Below, one piece after another: positions 8,191-16,516 of a stretch of 64,000 nt of DNA (positions are counted from its first letter, which is position 1; every line of letters starts with the position of its first letter). The position numbers were made by a program, and so were the translations under genes. Source of the stretch: JAKLKS01 sp964370855. Its GTDB lineage: Bacteria > Planctomycetota > JAJSAM01 > JAKLKS01. The notes beneath the pieces are model-generated. The model was not told the DNA's origin. It ran no database searches and saw nothing but the letters and a program-made list of their open reading frames with translations. The stretch is from contig CAYJMF010000011.1 of the NCBI GenBank assembly GCA_964370855.1, forward strand, positions 6,367-70,366. Reading direction: 5' to 3'.

Positions 8191-8886
8191 ATGGACATCG
8201 GGCGACGGGCCGTGACCCGATTCGTGGGCGAGGCGGCGGCCACCGTGCCCCCCGGGGCGCGGGTCCTCGACCTCGGGGCGGGGGAGGGCTGGTACCGGGA
8301 GGACTTCGCGGGGCGGAGGTACCTGGCCGTGGACTTCGCCCAGGGGGACCCCCGCTGGGACTACGGGGGCCTCGACGTGCGCGCCGACCTCCACCACCTC
8401 CCCTTCCGCGACGGCTGCGCCGACGTCGTGCTCACGACCCAGACCCTGGAGCACGTCGCCGACCCCCGCCTCTTCCTGCGGGAGGCGGCCCGGGTGCTCC
8501 GGCCCGGGGGGCGGCTCTTCCTGACGGCGCCCCAGTCCTTCCGCGAGCACCAGGCGCCCCACGACTACTGGCGGTTCACGCGGTACTCGTTGCGCATGCT
8601 GGCGGAGGAGGCGGGGCTTCGCGAGATCGAGGTCGAGCCCCTCGGCGGCTACTTCGCCTTCATGGGGGACCGGCTCCCGGCCTTCCACCGCTACCTCTTC
8701 CCGAAGAGGCGGGCGCTGCTCCTGCGGGCGGCGCTCCTCCCCTTCTCCCTCCTCTCGAAGGCCTTCTTCGCGTGGTTCTGCCCGTGGATCTGCGTCCTCC
8801 TCGATCCGCTGGACGGGAAGCGGACCTGGACCAACGGGTACGGGATGAAGGCGCGCCGGCCCGCCGCCGGCGGGGGCGCGGCGTGA
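8191..8886 (+). CDS. Class I SAM-dependent methyltransferase
   Basis: This 231-residue protein starts at MDIGRRAVTRF. An upstream in-frame Met would add 15 Pro/Arg-rich residues with no family resemblance. Motif I is VLDLGAGEGWY (SAM binding), followed by LAVDF, DLHHLPF and the Methyltransf_11 acceptor motif TQTLEHVADP, with LRPGGRLFLTAP behind it. The C-terminus carries a hydrophobic patch (LLLRAALLPFSLLSKAFF) that may touch the membrane. It is first in a coupled operon with a GT4 enzyme and waaF, so a role in modifying a surface glycan is likely. Its stop overlaps the next start (GTGA). Confidence 0.85.
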   Translation: MDIGRRAVTRFVGEAAATVPPGARVLDLGAGEGWYREDFAGRRYLAVDFAQGDPRWDYGGLDVRADLHHLPFRDGCADVVLTTQTLEHVADPRLFLREAARVLRPGGRLFLTAPQSFREHQAPHDYWRFTRYSLRMLAEEAGLREIEVEPLGGYFAFMGDRLPAFHRYLFPKRRALLLRAALLPFSLLSKAFFAWFCPWICVLLDPLDGKRTWTNGYGMKARRPAAGGGAA

Positions 8887-9908
8887 CGGCCCGCATCGCG
8901 CTCCTCAGCCCCGAGCCCGGCGGGCCCTCGGCCCGGCACCGCTGGATCCGCGTCGAGCCGCACCTCCGCGCCGCGGGACTCTCCCTCGAGGTGATCCCCC
9001 TGCCCCACGACCGGGGGGCGCGGCCCGCGGCCTTCGCCCGGGCCGGGGAGGCGGACGTCGTCGTCCTGCAGCGGCGGCTGCTGCGGTCCGGGGACTTCGA
9101 GCGGCTGCGCGCCGCGGCGGCGCGGCTCGTCTACGACTTCGACGACGCCATGCCCTTCCGGGAGCCGCGGCGGGAGGATCCCTTCTCGACGGCGCGGGGG
9201 AACCGGTTCCTCAGGAACTGCGCGGAGAGCGACGCCGTCATCGCGGGGAGCGAGGAGCTGGCGGGGCTCGCCCGGGAGTGCGGGCCGCGGGCCCTCTTCG
9301 TGGCGCCGACGCCCGTGGACCCGGCGGCCTACGGGCCGGCCCCCTCCCCGCGGGCGGCGGGGGAGCCGCTGCGGTTCGGGTGGATCGGGAGCCGGGCGAC
9401 GCTCTTCTACCTCGAGGCCCTGGCGGAGCCCCTGCGGGCGGCCTCCGCGGCGCTGCCGGGGGCGGTGCTCCGCGTCGTGGCCGACGGGGCCCCCTCCCTC
9501 CCCGGCGTGGTCGTGGAGCCGGTCCCCTGGAGCGGGGAGGGCGAGGCCGAAGCGCTCCGCGGGATGGACGTGGGGCTCATGCCCCTCACCGACGATCCCT
9601 GGAGCCACGGGAAGTGCGGCTTCAAGCTCCTCCAGTACGCCGCCACGGGGATCCCCTCCGTGGCCTCCCCCGTGGGGGCGAACCGCGCCATCCTCGAGGA
9701 GGGGCGGACGGGGCTCCTCGCCTCGACGCCGACGGAGTGGGAGGCGGCGATGGTGCGCCTGGGGAGGGACGGGGAACTCCGCGCGCGGCTCGGCGTGGCG
9801 GCGCGGCGCCACGCCGTCTCCCGCTGGTCCGTGGACGTGCTCGGGCCCCCCCTCGCCCACTTCCTCGCGCAGGTGGCGGCGGCGCCCCCCCGCGGGGGGA
9901 GGGGCTGA
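8883..9908 (+). CDS. GT4-type glycosyltransferase
   Basis: This protein has 341 residues. The GTG start overlaps the methyltransferase stop by four bases, and reading further upstream gives only Pro/Arg-rich nonsense. The start MTARIALLSPEPGGPSARHR is followed by VYDFDDAMPFREP, a motif common in this glycosyltransferase subgroup. The C-terminal GT-B half has RFGWIGSRATLFYLE, DVGLMPLTDDPWSHGKCGFK and GIPSVASPVG. It transfers a sugar from a nucleotide donor; the acceptor is probably the LPS core or O-chain, judging by waaF directly downstream (ATGA overlap). The sugar is unknown. Confidence 0.85.
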   Translation: MTARIALLSPEPGGPSARHRWIRVEPHLRAAGLSLEVIPLPHDRGARPAAFARAGEADVVVLQRRLLRSGDFERLRAAAARLVYDFDDAMPFREPRREDPFSTARGNRFLRNCAESDAVIAGSEELAGLARECGPRALFVAPTPVDPAAYGPAPSPRAAGEPLRFGWIGSRATLFYLEALAEPLRAASAALPGAVLRVVADGAPSLPGVVVEPVPWSGEGEAEALRGMDVGLMPLTDDPWSHGKCGFKLLQYAATGIPSVASPVGANRAILEEGRTGLLASTPTEWEAAMVRLGRDGELRARLGVAARRHAVSRWSVDVLGPPLAHFLAQVAAAPPRGGRG

Positions 9909-10987
9909 TGCAGCCCTTCGAGCGGATCCTCGTCCGGGCGCCCAACCCGCTCGGCGACGCCGTCATGGCGACGCCGCTGCTGCGCTGCCTCCGCCGCTCC
10001 TGGCCGAAGGCGCGCATCACCGTCGTGGCGGTCCCCTCCGGCGCCGAGGCCTACCGCGGGCTCGCCACCGTGGACGCGGTGGCGACCTACCGGAGGAACG
10101 GCGAGGACGCGGGCCCCGGCGGCTTCCTGCGCTTCGCGCGGGGCCTCCGGAAGGAGCGCTTCGACCTCGCCGTCCTCTGCCCCAACTCCCACTCGGCGGC
10201 CCTCCAGGCCGTGCTCGCCGGCGCGAAGCGGCGCGTGGGCTGGTCCTACAACGGGCGGGGGTTCCTCCTGACGGATCCCCTGCGCCCGGAGAAGCGGGGC
10301 TTCGCGAAGCGGGTGCCGCGGCCCATGACCTCCTACTACCTCGACCTCGCCCGCCACCTCGGCGCCGAGGTGACGGACGAGCACACGGAATTGCGCGTCA
10401 CGCCGGACGGGGAGGAGGAGGCGCTGGCCGCGCTGCGCGCCGGCGGCTGGCGGGAGGGGGAGCCCCTGGCGGCGCTGGCCGTCGGTGCCTCCTTCGGCCC
10501 GTCCAAGCTCTGGACCGCGGAGGGCTTCGCGAAGACCGGCGACGCCCTGGCGGCGCGGGGGCTCCGCGTGGCCGTCCTCCACGGGCCCGGGGAGGAGCCC
10601 GTGGCGGCGGCGGTGCAGGAGCGGATGGCGACGAGGCCCGTGGTGGGGGCGGGGACGGTGCTCGGCCTCGCGGGCCTCAAGAGCCTCTCGGCCCGGCTCT
10701 CCGTCATCGTCACCACGGACACCGGGCCGCGCCACGTCGCGTCGGCCTTCGGGGTCCCCGCGGTGGTGGTCATGGGCCCGACGGACCCGGTCTACACGAA
10801 CTGCAACCTCGACCGCACCGTCGTCCTCCGCAAGGAGGTGGACTGCGCCCCCTACCGGTGGCCCTGCCACGAGAAGGCCTGCCCCCTCGAGAACGCCCGC
10901 TTCCACCAGTGCATGACCCGCATCCCCTTCGAGCGGGCGGTGGAGGCGGCGGTGGATCTCATGGCGAGGTTCCCGCGGCCGTCCTGA
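9908..10987 (+). CDS. waaF: ADP-heptose:LPS heptosyltransferase (GT9)
   Basis: This protein has 359 residues, the normal size for the family. ILVRAPNPLGDAVMATPLLR at the N-terminus is the GT9 signature with the acceptor-activating Asp, and DTGPRHVASAFGVPAVVVMG is the ADP-heptose-binding region. The C-terminal PYRWPCHEKACPL is typical of WaaF (heptosyltransferase II), which adds the second heptose to the inner core. It uses the product of the hldA/hldC genes at the left edge. The ATG overlaps the previous stop (ATGA). The last 29 bases overlap the convergent double-glycosyltransferase gene. Confidence 0.92.
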   Translation: MQPFERILVRAPNPLGDAVMATPLLRCLRRSWPKARITVVAVPSGAEAYRGLATVDAVATYRRNGEDAGPGGFLRFARGLRKERFDLAVLCPNSHSAALQAVLAGAKRRVGWSYNGRGFLLTDPLRPEKRGFAKRVPRPMTSYYLDLARHLGAEVTDEHTELRVTPDGEEEALAALRAGGWREGEPLAALAVGASFGPSKLWTAEGFAKTGDALAARGLRVAVLHGPGEEPVAAAVQERMATRPVVGAGTVLGLAGLKSLSARLSVIVTTDTGPRHVASAFGVPAVVVMGPTDPVYTNCNLDRTVVLRKEVDCAPYRWPCHEKACPLENARFHQCMTRIPFERAVEAAVDLMARFPRPS

Positions 10988-13217
10988 GCCCCTCCCGGTA
11001 CATCCCCTCCATGGCGCGGATCCACGGGAGCGGCGAGAAGGAGGACTCCCAGGCGAGGAGGGCGGCGGCCCCGAGGGCGCGGCGGCGCGCCGCGGCGTGG
11101 GGGGCGAGGATCCCGGCGAGGGCCGCCGCGAGGCTCCCCTCCTCCTCCGGGTCGAAGGGGACGAGGCCCGGCGCCAGCGCCCCGGGGACGGAGGCCGGCG
11201 GGGCCAGCACCGGCCTCCCCGCGGCGGCGGCCTCCAGCGCGAAGTAGGGGCAGGCGTCGTAGCGCGTCGAGAGGACGGCGGCGTCGCAGAGGGCGAGGAG
11301 GTCGGGCACGTCGGTGCGCTCCCCGGCGAGGATCACGCGGGGGCCGGCGGCGGCGCGGCACTCCGCGAGGAGCGGGCCCGCGCCGGCGAGGATCACGCGC
11401 GTCCCCTCCGGGAGGGAGGCGGCGGCGCGGACGAGGGCGAGGGGGTCCTTCGGCGCGGCCAGGCGCGCGGCCATGAGCGCCGTCCGGTCGCCGGGGGCGA
11501 GGCCGAGGGAGGCCCGGAGCGCGGCGACGCGGGCGGGGTCCGGGGCGGGGGAGGCGGCCACGGCGTTGGGGATGACGCGAATGCGCTCCGCGGGGACGAG
11601 CCCCTCCCGGAGCGCGTCCCCGCGCTCCCCCTCGCAGACGCAGTGGAGGAGGGCGGTCATGGGGCCGAGGCGCCGCTCCACCCGCAGGAAGAGCGCCCGG
11701 GCCGCCGCGGATCCGGCGTAGGCGAAGTACCACCCGTGGGGCGTGTAGATGACCGGGACCCTCGCCTTCCCCGCGGCGAGCCGCGCGAAGGCGCCGGGCT
11801 TGCTCGCGTGGGCGTGGACGAGGTCGTAGGCGCCGGAGCGGACGAGGCGGCGGACCACCCGCAGGGAGGCGAGGTCGCGCAGCGGCGCCGGGTCCCTCTC
11901 CATGGGGACGGGGATCACCCGCGCGCCGAGGGCCTCCAGCGCGGCGGGGAAGCGGGGCTCCTCCACGGGGGAGACGGCCACCGTCGGTTCGAAGGCGTCC
12001 CGGTCGAGGTGCTCGAGGAGGAGGCGGAGGTGGCGGGCGGCCCCCCCGGTCCCGGCGCGGGCCACCAGGAGGAGGCGCACGCGGCGCCGCCCCGGGGACG
12101 GCGCGGCGCGGCCCGGGAGCCCGGCGTAGAGAGCCTCGTGGGCCTCGAGGGCGGCCTCCACGGGGAACTCCCGCCGGACGCGCTCCCGGAGCGGTCCCCC
12201 CGCCGCGCCGGATCGCACCGCCTCGAGGGCCGCGGGGGAGAGGAGGTCGGCAAGCGCCGCCGCGAGGGCCGGTCCGTCGCCGGGGGGGACGAGGCGCCCC
12301 GTGTCCCCGAGGGCCTCGGGGAGGCCGCCGACGGCGGAGGCGACCACGGGCCGCCCCGCGGCCATGGCCTCGATGGCGGCGAGGCCGAAGCCCTCCCAGC
12401 GGGAGGGGAGGGCGAGGACGTCGGCGGCGAGGAGGGCGGGGCCCGGGTCCCCGAGGAAGCCGGCGAAGCGCACCGTGGCCCCGAGGCCGCGGGCGCGGAC
12501 CAGCGCCCGGAGTTCCGCCTCGTCCTCGCCGCGGCCCACGAGGGCGACGCGGAGGCCGGGCACGGAGCCGCGGAGCAGCGCCGCCGCCTCCACGAGGACG
12601 TCGAGCCCCTTCTGCCTCGTCCAGCGCGCCACGGCCACCACGAGGGGGGCGCCCCCGTCGATGCCGATGGAGGCCCGGAAGGCCGCCGGATCCCCGCGGG
12701 GCCCGTCGGCGGGGTCGAGGCCGTAGCGGATGACGCGAATGGAGCCGCGGGGGAGCCCGAGGGCCTCCTCCGTGAACCGCCCCACGGCCCCGGTGATGGC
12801 CACCACCCGGTCGGCGGCGTGGGCGGCACGGCGGCCGAGCCCCTGCCAGGGGGCGCGGAGGAGGGGCTGGTCCTCGTTGTGCTTGGTCGAGACGAGGTGG
12901 TGCGCCCCGCACCGTCGTGCGAGGGCCGCGCCGAGGAGGTCGGCCTTGAAGAGGTGGGTGTGGACGACGTCGGGCCGCACCTCCCGCAGGAGGCGCGCGG
13001 CGCGGAGAACGCCCACGGGGGCCCCCGGGCCCGAGGCGCCGAGCCGGGCCACGGGCACGCCCGCGGCCAGGAACTCCGCGGCGAGCTCCCCCCGGCCCTT
13101 GAGGTAGGCGACGGAGGGCTCCACCGCGCCCCTCTTCGCCAGGCCCCGGCAGAGGACGAGGATCTGCTTCTCCGCCCCGCCGCGGTCGAGGGTCGTCACG
13201 AGATGGAGGACGCGCAC
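10959..13217 (-). CDS. Tandem GT4-GT4 fusion glycosyltransferase
   Basis: This 752-residue protein has two complete GT4 GT-B units. Unit 1 (about residues 1-370) begins MRVLHLVTTLDRGGAEKQIL and has VVAVARWTRQKGLDVLVEAA and LALPSRWEGFGLAAIEAMAA. Unit 2 begins near residue 377 with RLLLVARAGTGGAARHLRLL and has VYTPHGWYFAY-type acceptor residues, a donor site near ALMAARLAAPKDPLALVRAA and YDACPYFALEAAAAGRPVLA. A single chain carrying two transferases suggests two successive sugar additions to one glycan. The start is GTG, with a TACACT box exactly 12 bases upstream. Convergent overlap with waaF places it in the same surface-glycan locus. Confidence 0.85.
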   Translation of the reverse strand: MRVLHLVTTLDRGGAEKQILVLCRGLAKRGAVEPSVAYLKGRGELAAEFLAAGVPVARLGASGPGAPVGVLRAARLLREVRPDVVHTHLFKADLLGAALARRCGAHHLVSTKHNEDQPLLRAPWQGLGRRAAHAADRVVAITGAVGRFTEEALGLPRGSIRVIRYGLDPADGPRGDPAAFRASIGIDGGAPLVVAVARWTRQKGLDVLVEAAALLRGSVPGLRVALVGRGEDEAELRALVRARGLGATVRFAGFLGDPGPALLAADVLALPSRWEGFGLAAIEAMAAGRPVVASAVGGLPEALGDTGRLVPPGDGPALAAALADLLSPAALEAVRSGAAGGPLRERVRREFPVEAALEAHEALYAGLPGRAAPSPGRRRVRLLLVARAGTGGAARHLRLLLEHLDRDAFEPTVAVSPVEEPRFPAALEALGARVIPVPMERDPAPLRDLASLRVVRRLVRSGAYDLVHAHASKPGAFARLAAGKARVPVIYTPHGWYFAYAGSAAARALFLRVERRLGPMTALLHCVCEGERGDALREGLVPAERIRVIPNAVAASPAPDPARVAALRASLGLAPGDRTALMAARLAAPKDPLALVRAAASLPEGTRVILAGAGPLLAECRAAAGPRVILAGERTDVPDLLALCDAAVLSTRYDACPYFALEAAAAGRPVLAPPASVPGALAPGLVPFDPEEEGSLAAALAGILAPHAAARRRALGAAALLAWESSFSPLPWIRAMEGMYREGLRTAAGTSP

Positions 13218-13223
13218 CGGGGG

Positions 13224-13229
13224 AGTGTA
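13224..13229 (-). promoter_or_regulatory. Predicted -10 box TACACT
   Basis: The first base is exactly 12 nt from the GTG at 13217. It sits between that start and the left arm of the palindromic repeat at 13237. Confidence 0.5.
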
Positions 13230-13236
13230 GGGAGGG

Positions 13237-14728
13237 GGAGGCGGGGACGTTCCTAACTAAGCAACTAACTCCGGCTCCAGGCTCCAGGCTCCCGGCCTCT
13301 CGCGCCTCCGGCGGGCCACCGGAACGCGGACCCCGCCGCCGGGGTGGGGTTCCGCCCCATGCCGGGGGCGGGCCTGCGTCGTCTACCATCTCGACCCGGA
13401 CCTGCTCGGATTCACCGGGGCTCGAGGTCGCTCGACCTCGAGGCGCCGCGTCGGGAGATCTGCGCATGAGGATCGGCATCATCGGCGGAGGCATCGCCGG
13501 TCTGTCTTCGGCGGCGTGCCTCGCGAAGGCGGGCGACGAGATCGAGGTCTTCGAGCGTGCGTCCGAACTCAGGGAGACCGGCGCCGGCGTGAATCTATGG
13601 TCGAACGCCACGCGGGTGCTCGCGAAGATGGGACTTCTGGAGCGTTGCCTCGAGAAGAGCACGCCGCTCTCGTCCATCGAGGTGAACAGCCTGAAGGGCC
13701 GCGTGCTGCTCCAGGCGCGCCTCGACCGGGAGGACTCTCCCGTGATCTGCATGCGCAGGCCGGACCTGCTGTCCGTCCTGCACTCGGTCGTGCCCGGGAA
13801 GTGCATCAAGCTGGGTCATCGAAGCACGGGCATGTCGTCGACGGCGTCCGGCGTGACGGTGGCCTTCGATGGGCGGGACTCCCGGTCCTTCGATGCCGTG
13901 ATCGGGGCGGACGGCGCGGGTTCGATCGTCCGGACGCACGTGACCGGCGTCGCCGAGGCACCCGTCTACCGTGGATACGCGATCTGGCGCGGAGTGGCCG
14001 ACTTCGATCGGGCGGGCTCCGCGTCCCACCGCATCCAGGAGACGTGGGGAAGGGGGCAGCGCTTCGGAATCCTGCCCATCGGCGAAGGCACCCTCTGCTG
14101 GTACGCGACGAGAACCAGACCGGAGAGAGCGGCCGCCGCCCCGAAGGATCGCCAGGCCGAGCTGCTCAGGCTGTTCGATGGCTGGCCGAGCCCGATCCGG
14201 GAGATCCTCCGGGCCACTCCGGCGCTCGGGATACTGGAGAACGATGCGGCCGATCTGCGGCCGCGAAGGCCGTGCTTCCGGGGCCGTGCGATCCTCATCG
14301 GCGACGCCGCCCACCCGGTCACGCCGAACCTGGGGCAGGGGTGCTGCCTCGCGCTCGAGGACGCCTTCGCGCTCTCGCAGGTTCTCCAGGGCGCGGGTTC
14401 GGTGGAGCACGCGTTCAGCCTGCTCGACAGGGCGCGAACCGCCAGGGCGGCGCGGATCGTGAAGGTCACCCGATGGGTCGGAGTCGTCGGACAGGCCCGG
14501 AGCGGACCGGCCGTGTTCCTGCGCGATCACCTGCCGGCGCCGCTGTTCAACTTCGCGTTCGAGAAGGCGGTACGGCCGGTCTACCGATACGACGCGACGG
14601 CACCGCTCGCATGAGCGGCCGGGCGTGGAACCTGAGGATCGCGCATACAGCGGGGTCGAGACGTCCTTGGGCTCCGGAGGCGCGGAACGCCCGGAGTTAG
14701 TTACTTAGTTAGGAACGTCCCCGCCTCC
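13237..14728. mobile_element. Palindromic repeat (GGGGACGTTCC family) split by a 1.4-kb gene cassette
   Basis: The left arm is 13237-13274 and the right arm 14691-14728. The arms are 38 bp and complementary with one mismatch; the core reads GGGGACGTTCCTAACTAA followed by AACTAACTCCGG. Two other copies in this window (29800-29908 and 62129-62230) have the same arms separated by only 27 and 34 bp. Here the arms enclose 1416 bp with an FAD monooxygenase gene of visibly different codon use. GGGGACGTTCC-type palindromes resemble REP sequences mobilised by Y1-type (RAYT) transposases, but no transposase is seen here. Cargo insertion between the arms is the simplest reading. Confidence 0.7.
13466..14614 (+). 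CDS. FAD-dependent monooxygenase (aromatic hydroxylase / epoxidase type)
   Basis: This 382-residue protein is of the p-hydroxybenzoate-hydroxylase superfamily. It has the N-terminal Rossmann motif RIGIIGGGIAGLSSA, the second FAD/NADPH-site DG motif (AVIGADGAGS) and the GD motif with flavin-ribityl contacts (ILIGDAAHPVTPNLGQG). The overall pattern is closest to salicylate-hydroxylase or zeaxanthin-epoxidase-like enzymes. It uses NAD(P)H and O2 to oxygenate a small hydrophobic substrate that cannot be named from sequence. Codon use is less GC-saturated than on either side (many TCG, CGA and GGA codons), and the gene lies between the arms of a palindromic repeat. This suggests acquisition. No partner gene is present. 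Confidence 0.88.
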   Translation: MRIGIIGGGIAGLSSAACLAKAGDEIEVFERASELRETGAGVNLWSNATRVLAKMGLLERCLEKSTPLSSIEVNSLKGRVLLQARLDREDSPVICMRRPDLLSVLHSVVPGKCIKLGHRSTGMSSTASGVTVAFDGRDSRSFDAVIGADGAGSIVRTHVTGVAEAPVYRGYAIWRGVADFDRAGSASHRIQETWGRGQRFGILPIGEGTLCWYATRTRPERAAAAPKDRQAELLRLFDGWPSPIREILRATPALGILENDAADLRPRRPCFRGRAILIGDAAHPVTPNLGQGCCLALEDAFALSQVLQGAGSVEHAFSLLDRARTARAARIVKVTRWVGVVGQARSGPAVFLRDHLPAPLFNFAFEKAVRPVYRYDATAPLA

Positions 14729-14736
14729 GCCCGCGG

Positions 14737-14742
14737 TACCCT
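14737..14742 (+). promoter_or_regulatory. Predicted -10 box TACCCT
   Basis: The first base is 13 nt from the ATG at 14750, and the box lies just outside the right arm of the palindromic repeat. No Shine-Dalgarno sequence precedes the start. Confidence 0.45.
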
Positions 14743-14749
14743 CGCTTGC

Positions 14750-15790
14750 ATGCCCCTCGCGCCCGCGCCCCGCGTCGCCGACTCCGCCGCCGCCCTCCGC
14801 CGGGAGATCGGGCGGCGCATCGTGGGCATGGAGGAGGTCGTCGAGCAGGTGCTCTGGTGCGTCGCCTCGGGCAGCCACGGGCTGCTGATGGGCGTGCCGG
14901 GCCTCGCCAAGACGCTCCTCGTCTCCTCCATGGCCGAGATGCTGGAGCTCTCCTTCAAGCGCATCCAGTTCACGCCGGACCTGATGCCCTCGGACATCGT
15001 GGGCAGCGAGATCCTCGCCCCCCAGGGGGACGCGGGCCGCGCCTTCCGCTTCCAGCGGGGTCCGGTCTTCTGCAACCTCCTCCTCGCCGACGAGATCAAC
15101 CGCACGCCGCCGAAGACCCAGGCCGCCCTCATGGAGGCCATGGAGGAGGGGCAGGTGACGAGCGCCGGGAAGCGGTGGCCGCTGGAGCCCCCCTTCCTCG
15201 TGCTGGCAACGCAGAACCCCATCGAGCAGGAGGGGACCTACCCGCTCCCCGCGGCCCAGCTCGACCGCTTCCTCGTGAAGATCCAGGTGGACTACCCGGA
15301 CCGGGAGGACGAGAAGCGCATGGTCCGCCGCACGACCTCGAGGGCGCGGGACCCCCTGGCCCGGATCCTGGACCGGGAGGGGGTCCTCGGCCTCGCACGG
15401 GCGGTGCGCGCCTCGACCCCTCCCGAGGCGGTGATGCGCTACGCCGTGGCCATCGCCCGGGCCACGCGGCCCCGGACCCCCGGCGCCGCCCCCGGCGTGG
15501 ACCAGGCCGTGGCCTTCGGCGTCGGCCCCCGCGCCGCGGGCGCCCTGGTCCTGGCGGCCAAGGCCCGGGCCCTGCTCGAGGGCCGGCCCGCCGCGGGCGC
15601 CGCCGACGTGCGCGCCGTGGCGCGCCCCGTCCTCCGCCACCGGCTCGTCCTCTCCTTCCGCGCCTCCGCCGAGGGGCTCAAGCCCGACGCCGTGGTGGAC
15701 CAGCTCCTCGCCGCCGTCCCGGCCCCCGACGGGTGGACGCCGCCGGTGCCCGCCGCGGAGACGGGGTGGCTGGCCCGCCTCCGCGGGTAG
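14750..15790 (+). CDS. MoxR-family AAA+ ATPase
   Basis: This 346-residue protein has Walker A GVPGLAKT (residues 48-55), Walker B LLADEINR (about 111-118), sensor 1 ATQNPIEQEGTYPLP and the arginine-finger region AQLDRFL. These place it in the MoxR/APE2220 group. The C-terminal lid domain (about residues 200-340) is present. MoxR ATPases act as chaperones for maturation of protein complexes, usually with a VWA-domain partner and a DUF58 gene next door. Neither is found here, so its client is unknown. The downstream gene is convergent (Hsp20). Confidence 0.9.
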   Translation: MPLAPAPRVADSAAALRREIGRRIVGMEEVVEQVLWCVASGSHGLLMGVPGLAKTLLVSSMAEMLELSFKRIQFTPDLMPSDIVGSEILAPQGDAGRAFRFQRGPVFCNLLLADEINRTPPKTQAALMEAMEEGQVTSAGKRWPLEPPFLVLATQNPIEQEGTYPLPAAQLDRFLVKIQVDYPDREDEKRMVRRTTSRARDPLARILDREGVLGLARAVRASTPPEAVMRYAVAIARATRPRTPGAAPGVDQAVAFGVGPRAAGALVLAAKARALLEGRPAAGAADVRAVARPVLRHRLVLSFRASAEGLKPDAVVDQLLAAVPAPDGWTPPVPAAETGWLARLRG

Positions 15791-15797
15791 GGCCCCG

Positions 15798-15814
15798 GCC
15801 GGCGGATCGCCGGC
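15798..15814. terminator. Hairpin between convergent moxR-type and hsp20 genes
   Basis: A seven-bp perfect stem (GCCGGCG / CGCCGGC) with a three-base loop lies in the 23-bp gap between two convergent stop codons. There is no T-run on either side, so any termination would rest on the stem alone. Confidence 0.45.
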
Positions 15815-16254
15815 TACCCGCCGATGGAGATGCTGCGGGGCTTCGTTTCCGGCCGCTTCGGCAGGGTCACCGTTAGGACCCCGTCGCGGAAGGCGGCCTC
15901 GACGCGATCCGCGTCCACGGTGTCGGGAAGGGCGAGGGCGCGGTAGAAGGCGCCGTAGCGCCGCTCGATGCGGTGGTACTTCCGGTCCCGCGACTCCTCC
16001 TCCATGCGCTTCTCGCCGCGGAGCATCAGCACCCCGTCCTTCACGGTCAGGTCGATGTCCTTGCGCTCGAGGCCGGGCAGCTCCGCGGAGACGGTGAGGG
16101 CCGCCTCGTTCTCCGCGACGTCGATGGCGGGGGAGAGGAGCGACGCCTCCCCCTCCGCTCCCTTGCGCCAGAAGTCGTTGAAGAACTGGTCGAGGTTCTC
16201 GCTCCAGCGGGTGACGCCCGTGAAGGGATCGAAGCGGGTCAGCCTGGTGTTCAT
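15814..16254 (-). CDS. Small heat-shock protein (Hsp20 / alpha-crystallin)
   Basis: This protein has 146 residues. The N-terminal arm FDPFTGVTRWSENLDQFFND is typical of bacterial Hsp20. The alpha-crystallin domain (about 40-135) contains VSAELPGLERKDIDLTVKDG, the conserved GVLTVTLPK end motif, and a C-terminal I-x-I (SISIGG) needed for oligomer assembly. It is an ATP-independent holdase for unfolding proteins. The start at 16254 is supported by a strong Shine-Dalgarno (AAAGGAGG) seven bases upstream. The divergent region upstream contains an AT-rich palindrome (16399-16420) that may be an operator. Confidence 0.93.
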   Translation of the reverse strand: MNTRLTRFDPFTGVTRWSENLDQFFNDFWRKGAEGEASLLSPAIDVAENEAALTVSAELPGLERKDIDLTVKDGVLMLRGEKRMEEESRDRKYHRIERRYGAFYRALALPDTVDADRVEAAFRDGVLTVTLPKRPETKPRSISIGG

Positions 16255-16398
16255 CGTTCCTCCTTTCGCCGGCCCCGCTCCGGGGCCGGTCCGTTCATGA
16301 CCGGGCCGCTTCCGCCGCGGCCCGCCGGGGGAATCGCAACCGTCGTGCCGGTCCTCCGCCGACTCGCGCGGGGGATCCGCGGGGCGGGAGGTGTCATC

Positions 16399-16420
16399 TC
16401 TGTCAGGTAAATCTGACAGA
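16399..16420. promoter_or_regulatory. Operator-like palindrome TCTGTCAG-N6-CTGACAGA
   Basis: A perfect eight-base inverted repeat is separated by GTAAAT. It is markedly AT-rich within very GC-rich DNA and lies between the divergent hsp20 gene and the HEAT-protein gene. Size and symmetry fit a dimeric repressor site. The cognate regulator is unknown. Confidence 0.5.
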
Positions 16421-16476
16421 TTGGCAGCCCTCCCGCGGCCCCGGCGCATCGCCCCACGCGGGGGCCCCCGGCCGGG

Positions 16477-16482
16477 TAGAAT
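16477..16482 (+). promoter_or_regulatory. Predicted -10 box TAGAAT
   Basis: TAGAAT lies 40 bases before the GTG at 16517, leaving a short leader of about 28 nt with a GGGAGG ribosome-binding site. Confidence 0.4.
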
Positions 16483-16516
16483 GGCGGCCGGAAAGCGCGT
16501 CCGTGGGAGGTGCACC

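Noticed and set aside
13237..14728. Insertion sequence with its own transposase
   Set aside because: The only gene between the arms is an FAD monooxygenase; no transposase or recombinase is encoded.
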